This document shows positions 58,353 to 64,000 of a stretch of DNA of 64,000 bases, piece by piece. The position numbers and the translations under genes were made by a program. Origin of the DNA: Cycas panzhihuaensis (Eukaryota; Cycadophyta); NCBI GenBank assembly GCA_023213395.1, contig CM041465.1:94185741-94249740 (forward strand), read 5' to 3'. The stretch's first letter is position 1. Every line of letters starts with the position of its first letter. The notes beneath the pieces were generated by a model. The model ran no database searches. It was not told the DNA's origin and was given only the letters and a program-made list of their open reading frames with translations.

Positions 58353-58769
58353 TCAAAGGCAATTAGCAAGAAGAGGAAGGCAGCACTCAAGGATGAGGCG
58401 AATGAGGCTGTCTGCCTCAGCATTGAGGGCCCGAGGGATGTGTTAGATGTCGATAAACTAGAAACAGGCTAACAGGGACCTAGCGGTCAAAGTGAGAGCT
58501 CTCAAGTGTGGGCATTACACCTAGTAAATCTAGGTAAGATGAGACACCACCACCTGGGAGTCACAAAGAAGAACGATAGATCCATGATGGAAACAGAGTG
58601 CATTAGTGAGGGCTTCGATAATGGCTATGTACTCAGCTTTGTTATTAGTGGCATCAGGGAGGAAGATTTTGGAACGTAGGAAATCATGCCTGGAAGGGCC
58701 GCGAAGAACCCATGCTACGGAAGGGTATGGGGTTACCACGGCTACCACAAGAAAGATGTAGAGAGTCAT
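58353..58769 (-). pseudogene. aRNH: aRNH of element 4
   Basis: The frame starts MTLYIF at 58769. A deletion removes the TDGGS block with the first catalytic Asp; then follow SRHDFLRSKIFLPDATNNKA, EYIAIIEAL and LLCDSQVVVSHL. After a TAG at 58530 the remainder includes IPRALNAEADSL, and the stop is at 58353-58355. It is not functional as it stands. Confidence 0.8.
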
Positions 58770-59308
58770 GGACGAGAAAAGAAAATGTCTCGGTAGGGAA
58801 AATATATAATAATATGAGAGTCGAAGCAAAAGAGGCTTGTATAGCAAGCAATAAGTGGCTATGAAGGGTAGGAGGACCTAGCAATGAGGCTACCCAATGA
58901 CAAGAGTAAGCTATCTAACCACTGACTAAGAGTGAGCGGTAAAATGACACCCTGGGATGCTAAAGGCTGCTTAAGAAAGTAAAGAATGACTCTGAACGAG
59001 GGAGCATTCCCTCTGGAGACCCTAGAGGTAGGAATGGGCTATAAAAATAAATCTGGGACAGCGAAACAAGCCAAACGAGTATAAACTCAAGCGTGCACAG
59101 GAGCGGCACACAAAACGAGACAGAAGGGCCCTAGAAAAGATGTGTCAGGGAGGCACCATTAATGCATCCAAATGGATGAATGAAAACGAAGGCTATGGAA
59201 GCATAATGGGAAACAGACCTAGGAGGCAAAGATGATCGAGGATGAGAGATGATCTCAACAGCTGTCACAAAAGTTGAAACAGAGAGAGAGCCTATTGGGG
59301 CCCCCGCC

Positions 59309-59315
59309 TATATAA
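59309..59315 (+). promoter_or_regulatory. TATA box of the antisense gene, element 4
   Basis: GGGGCCCCCGCCTATATAAGG is best seen here on the plus strand. The TATA core is 71 bp before the exon 1 start position, and the block is shared by all four elements. Confidence 0.72.
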
Positions 59316-59714
59316 GGAAAATCAATAAAAACAGGATTCATTTTCACAGGCTCTTGAACGAATCCAGAGCCCTTTCCTTACGCAGCGGAGTGCCACCCGA
59401 CTTTGAGGACATACAAAGACAGATCCGACTGATGGATCGAGGCTAGGAGACAGTCGTTGGGATCGCAGGGATGAGATGGTGACTACTCGACCAGATGTTG
59501 TGAGTGGATCTTCAAAACCAAGTCCCATCTCATGATTTGAAGTTTATTGCTTTTTATAGATTTTGTGTAGTTTTTTGGGCCCCATATAGGCATGAAGTGG
59601 TCTATAGGAATCCAAATCAGACCCAACGAGAGGTGGGACTAGGGCATTAGGCAGCCCTGATTCTAATGGGCCTGATTCTGGCCCACTTTGGGAAAATTTT
59701 TATTTTTTTTGGGC

Positions 59715-59845
59715 AGAAAACCCCCCCCTTTAGGGCGGTGGCGTTCACACCATGGCAAAGATCGCGACACCGCGATCTTGACCGTGGGACCCAGGCTAAA
59801 CTCCACGGTACCATGAAGTTTCGCGCGGTGCAAAGTTAGAACTAC
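59715..59845. repeat. Inverted-repeat cluster in antisense intron 1, element 4
   Basis: The cluster contains a decayed CCCCCCCTTTAGGGCGG stem (about 59721), a perfect GATCGCG-ACAC-CGCGATC palindrome (59759-59776), and GGCTAAACTCCACGGTACCATG (about 59794). The order is reversed with the element. Confidence 0.6.
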
Positions 59846-61220
59846 TGAAAAATAAGAGGGCGACCCGAGGGCCCCCAAATCTCAAACGAATGAGGTTGAG
59901 AGATAGTCTAGAGGACGAGGGGCGAGGATAAGTCAAAGTCTGACTTAGTTTGTGGCATTTTATAGGTTGTAACCATGGTGGAGAACCGTGAAAATATAGG
60001 TATGGCTATGCTTAGCTTCATAGAGATGATGTCATGGGAAGATAGGTAGATACTATCGAGATATGGCCTGCTGAAGGTCACCAAGACACCCTAGTACACA
60101 TCGAATCAGAGGTTGTTGGTAGATATTTTGTCCCACTAGGATAGACGGAGGCATGTTTTCCACCTACCCCAAGTAGGGGATGTATCGGTGACACCCAGAG
60201 ATATCAAGAGGATACTGGGAGTACCAACGATAGGGAGGCCAATGACACTAAGAGTGCTGACCAACAATGAGGCAGTATACAGGGAGGCTACTACATTCTT
60301 TACAGGCTTGGATAGGTAGGAGAGGCGAGGGATACCTCTCTAGAGTATGGTGATGTTAGGGATTCCTCGGGTGAGGAAGCTGATCACATTATATATTCTA
60401 TTCTGGATATCCCAAAAATATAACTATAGGGACATATCAGGCAGATGGATGGATGTGGTACGCCAGTGCGAGGCAGGAGAGGGGATGGACTGGGCTACCC
60501 TCACAGTGGTGAACCTCTTCGCGTAGATAGACGGCATTCGAGTAGCAGGAAAGGGCAAACTATCATACAGTACTCTATTACAGTGCTGGTTTTTTGACCA
60601 CTTTAGAGTAGTGGCACCGACGGGGGGACCACACCCTGTCTCAGAGTGGGCCTCAATGGTACACAGGTGGTAGAATAGGTTAAGAGGGGCTGAGAACTAG
60701 GCTCATGTATATCACTCGGTGGAGGCCACATCGTTAGACCTCCTCACCATGACACATTATATAGTAGATCCATATAAGATGGTGAGGTGGGATAGCGATG
60801 ATGAGGCAAGGAGGGCAGGAGTACCCCCTGGAGATGATAAGGGCGGTGATGGACGTGATGGGGTCGGCCCATCATGAGCTATAGGAGAGGCAGGTCCATC
60901 AGGGACTGCAGGAAGAGAGGTAGGTCCATCAGGGACTACAGGTGGAGAGGCAGGCCCATTAGGAGTTGTAGAGCAGAGCAGGGGCCTAGTGACACGAGCC
61001 TGGATGTTGCGAATCATCAGGAGATCAGCAGAGGTAGCTACACCAACCGAGGGGAGGAGGGACACCCTAGTTGCTAAGGCAGTAGCTGAGGAGGTACTTG
61101 AGCAGGAGGAGGTACCTGCAACTGGTGGACTGCCCGAGGCAAAGGCAGCCACCTAAGTAGAGGATCTGGCAGCCGCACCAAGTGAGACATAACCTTTTCC
61201 TGTCATCGTTTGATTCCCAG

Positions 61221-61225
61221 ATACA

Positions 61226-61287
<62 letters not shown>
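61221..61287. repeat. (CATA)n-(TA)n microsatellite inside antisense intron 2, element 4
   Basis: About 8 CATA units are followed by about 17 TA units. The tract lies between the GTGAGAC donor (61182) and the acceptor (61357). It makes this intron 176 bp, against 121 and 120 bp in elements 1 and 2, which lack the tract. Confidence 0.92.
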
Positions 61288-61290
<3 letters not shown>

Positions 61291-61911
61291 TGATTTAGAT
61301 TTGATACGCATATGAACACATACTAATATATGACATGCTGGGTTGCAAGTATAATAGACATCCGAAGATTGGTGGAGGAAATAGCCTAGGAGATATTTTC
61401 CTAGCCCTACACAAAGGGACAACCTCCCATCCAGGTAGGTGATGAGCCCAGATCGGCAACCACCCACGTAGCAGCATTCGCCCCATTGGTAAGGGCGAGA
61501 GACATATGGATGGCAGAATTAGATACTACTCGAGATCAGAGGGATTCTGTACATAGTCGGGTATAGGTATTAGAGGCTCAGGGTGGAGCCAGAGGGGATA
61601 CAAAGAGTCGTGTCAAACTAGCAATGATGGAGGAGCATCTGAGAGGGATGGAGGAGACGCTTCACAGTGTGGAGACTGATTGAGATTGTATCCAGGCCTG
61701 ATATGACCGACTGGTGGATGAGGTGGCATCGAGATTGATGAGGAGCAGGACACATACCCACACAGTGGCAATGACCCCGAGGAGGCCACAAGATGAGGAG
61801 AGCAGAGCAGGAGGCTCCCAGAGACCGAGGAGGAGTCTCGTAGGGATGTGGTCCCTAGGAGAGGGATCACATCGACCAGGAGATGATGCCCCAGGGGTGG
61901 GGCACCAGTAG

Positions 61912-62623
61912 AGTAGTATATAGGAGTTTTGTTTTAGATAGGGGAAAGCACAGACATCTAGGGAGTCACTATATATAGTCACATGATTGTACTCTCCCTG
62001 CAAGGACGTCGACTTCCCATAGATGATGTACCATACCATTTGTATGACATGACACATGATTATTTTGGTGTATATAGACAGGGTGATTGATACCCTGATT
62101 GATATGTGATGATGCGTATCATGATATGTGATGGATGATGTGTATGTGTATGTATGATAGTACACAGATGCACGAGGATATGTATGATTAATGATGCTTT
62201 GAGTTGATTATTGTATGGTCTATGTGTTATGATATTTATTTGGGCTATAAATATTTCCTTTTATATAGGGCCATATTCCTAGCGGAGGCACACACAATCA
62301 CCGTGGGTAGCGGTGATGGATACAGGCAAGGCTAGGAGATAAGGCAGCACACATGTCCACATGGGAGCATAGCAGGATATGTAAAGGAAACGCCAATAGG
62401 ACGGGAGCGATAGCACTCCAGAGCATCATCCTAATTGGGGAATGCCCAAATAGGAAGACAAGGTTCCCAGGGGAATGGGAACAAGGATTCTGCGGGAGGA
62501 ACCAAAAAGGAACGAGAAGAGCCACCCTAAGTTGTTGTTCTACCTGTGGCTAGGAGGAACAAGAACAAGCTTAGGATGGTAGTTTAGGCTTGTTTCAGAG
62601 CATGGGAAAAGGTAATAAAGAAA
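61912..62623 (-). repeat. Post-pol non-coding region with one stem module, element 4
   Basis: There is no gene here. CCACCCTAAG (62522-62531) pairs with CTTAGGATGG (62570-62579). The GGGGAATGCCCAAATAG block (about 62438) is the reverse of GGGCATCCCC in the other copies. The left half is AT-rich with GTATGTG repeats near 62120-62190. Confidence 0.65.
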
Positions 62624-64000
62624 TCATGTGTAGAATTTCTTAAGGAATTTCCAGTTAACAGCTTTCTCAAATTCCAGGCCCTCCAAGGTGGTGATCTTAT
62701 AGGCATCGTTATCGAGGCTCTCGAGAATGACAAAGGGACCAATCCATTTGGGCCCAAATTTCGTCAAGTGGTCATGAAGATATTCCAACTTGAGGACATG
62801 GTCCCTAGGGTACAAAGGACAGGAACGAAGGTGTTTATCGTAGGTCCTTTACGAGTGGGCCTTAGATGCGAGGTTAGCCTGATAGGTGGCTAGACGTCTC
62901 TCATCCAAGGCTTCAAGGTCTAAGAGGCGAGCCTGATGGATAGACTCCTCATCAATAAGGCCTCGATGGGATACTCATAGAGAGGGGATCTCCACTTCCA
63001 ATGGGAGTACCGCCTCAGTCTCGTAAACTAGTGAGAACGGGTTCATTCTCGTAGCAGCACGGATAGAGGTACGATAGGCCCATATGGCAGAAGAGAGCTG
63101 GAGGTGCCAATCTTTCAGAGATTGAGCAACGGTTTTCTTTAAGATATTAATAAGAGTTTTGTTGAATGATTCCACTTGACCATTGGCCCATGGATAATAA
63201 GGAGATGAGGTTTTGTGAGATATTTTGAATTTCTTACAAAGTTCATCCATCTCCTTATTATAAAACGGGGTTCCGTTGTCAGTAATCAAGACGTCGGGAA
63301 TCCTAAAGTAGCAAATGATGTGTTGGTAAATGAAAGTAGCTATCGTCTTGCCAGGGTAGTGGTCAAAGAGATGGCCTCTGGCCACTTAGTAAAGTACTCT
63401 GTGGTAGTCAATATAAACTTGTGCTACGACGAAGAAGGTGGTGATATGGCCCCGATGAGGTCTAGACCCCACTGGGAAAAAGGCCATGGAGAAACAATAA
63501 GATGAAGGGCCTCAGAAGGCACATGGGAGATATTAGCATGCTCTTGACATCGTCAACATCTCAAGGCATAGGCATGGACATCCTTGAAGAGGGACAGCCA
63601 ATAGTAGCCCATATAGAGGATCCTCTGGGCCATGGATTGACCCCAAAGTGGCCCTCACAAATACCATGGTGGCATTCACGAAGTATCTAGTCTGCTTCAT
63701 CGGCAGTGACGCAATGGAGGAGGATCCTATCAAAGGATCTTTTGTACAATACTTCATCCATGAGGAAGTATTACCTAACAAAGGTCTGGATACGAGACCT
63801 AACCTTGTTACTAGCCTCGTATGCATCGCATCGTGTAAGGTATCGCGACGATGTCACCATACCACTCATTATCAATGAGTGGATAGGAAGGAATGCCATG
63901 AATGGTCAATATAAACTCATCAGAAAGAGAATCGTCAACAGGGGCATCAAATGAGTTAGGGATGGGGGCGTCTGCAAGTTGTTCTACCACTACCATCTCA
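62624..64000 (-). pseudogene. INT: Integrase of element 4 (partial at window edge)
   Basis: On the minus strand, ILTIHGIPSYPLIDNEWYGD is at the right edge and the HHCC finger region at about 63826-63533. A frame at 63385-62975 has LITDNGTPFYNKEMDELCKK (second Asp), NGQVESFNKTL (Glu) and the [20 protein letters not shown] block. A frame at 62815-62624 has IGPFVILESLDNDAYKI and the end FLKKFYT. Most of the domain is readable, but it is split over three frames. Confidence 0.88.

Larger units (their letters stand above)
59380..61911 (+). pseudogene. aORF: Antisense three-exon gene (aORF) of element 4
   Basis: The model is exon 1 59380-59499 (ACG in place of ATG), intron 59500-59965 (GTT|GTGAGTGG to TTATAG|G), exon 2 59966-61181, intron 61182-61357 (GTGAGAC to AATAG|AC) and exon 3 61358-61911. 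Exon 2 is 1216 bp, phase 1, as in the other copies. It has ENRENIGMAMLSFIEMMSWE, DRRRHVFHLPQVGDVSVTP, RILGVPTIGRPMTL, EGMDWATLTVVNL and LLQCWFFDHF, then a Gly/Pro-rich linker with repeated GEAGPSGT units. Exon 3 ends in a basic RSRTHTHTVAMTPRRPQDEE tail. Several TAG/TGA codons break it. Confidence 0.75.
56627..64000 (-). mobile_element. Element 4: Tat-like element on the minus strand, 5' part outside window
   Basis: On the minus strand, from right to left, are integrase (64000-62624), the post-pol region, the antisense gene (here on +, 59380-61911), aRNH (58769-58353), the tail and the 3' LTR (57929-56627, continued at 22459 to about 21468). It was the host of element 2. RT, protease, gag and the 5' LTR would lie to the right of the window. 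It is the most divergent of the four by LTR sequence. Confidence 0.9.

Overview
The window is plant nuclear DNA from what looks like a large, retrotransposon-rich genome. I see no rRNA, tRNA, CRISPR, bacterial or single-copy host gene. About 92% of it belongs to one family of very long Ty3/gypsy LTR retrotransposons. The placement in the Tat-like clade rests on: LTRs of 2.4-2.6 kb, a gag with a C-X2-H-X4-H-X4-C knuckle, a DNG-type retropepsin, gypsy-order RT-RNaseH-integrase, an additional archaeal-type RNase H (aRNH), and an antisense ORF (aORF) between integrase and the 3' LTR. The species cannot be read from the sequence.

Layout. Element 1 (1-16621, +) has a 5' LTR truncated by the window edge, then gag, protease, RT, RNaseH, integrase, the antisense gene, aRNH and a 3' LTR. 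A stretch of about 4.8 kb of AT-rich DNA (16622 to about 21467) follows, with nothing I can name. From about 21468 to the right edge three elements are nested. Element 4 (- strand; 3' LTR in two pieces at about 21468-22459 and 56627-57929, internal part 57930-64000) was cut by element 2 (22460-56621, +, flanked by TAACC). The 3' LTR of element 2 was in turn cut by element 3 (40123-56190, +, flanked by AACAC). The insertion order is therefore 4, then 2, then 3.

Element 2 is unusual twice over. It has gag and protease but no RT, RNaseH or integrase. It also carries an additional, slightly truncated LTR (33684-36234) and a second copy of the 3' tail (36235-37982) inside its outer LTR pair. Element 3 is complete in layout and keeps many sense codons that are stops in elements 1 and 2, yet it is full of small deletions, especially in its 5' half.

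The most interesting module is the region between integrase and the 3' LTR, which is shared by all four elements. On the antisense strand a conserved TATA box precedes a three-exon gene. Both introns have GT/AG borders that keep the reading frame. Its product would have a plant-mobile-domain-like region, an acidic Asp/Gly/Pro-rich linker, a helical region and a basic Arg/Ser tail. On the sense strand, next to the 3' LTR, is a stand-alone ORF for an archaeal-type RNase H. The RNase H in its normal place in Pol has Ser where the first catalytic Asp is expected, so the stand-alone enzyme may be the working one. Between integrase and the antisense gene is a stem whose arms change in step between copies. 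All coding regions here are decayed, mostly by C-to-T type changes (CAG to TAG, TGG to TAG/TGA, CGA to TGA), so the elements are relics, but the shared design can still be read.
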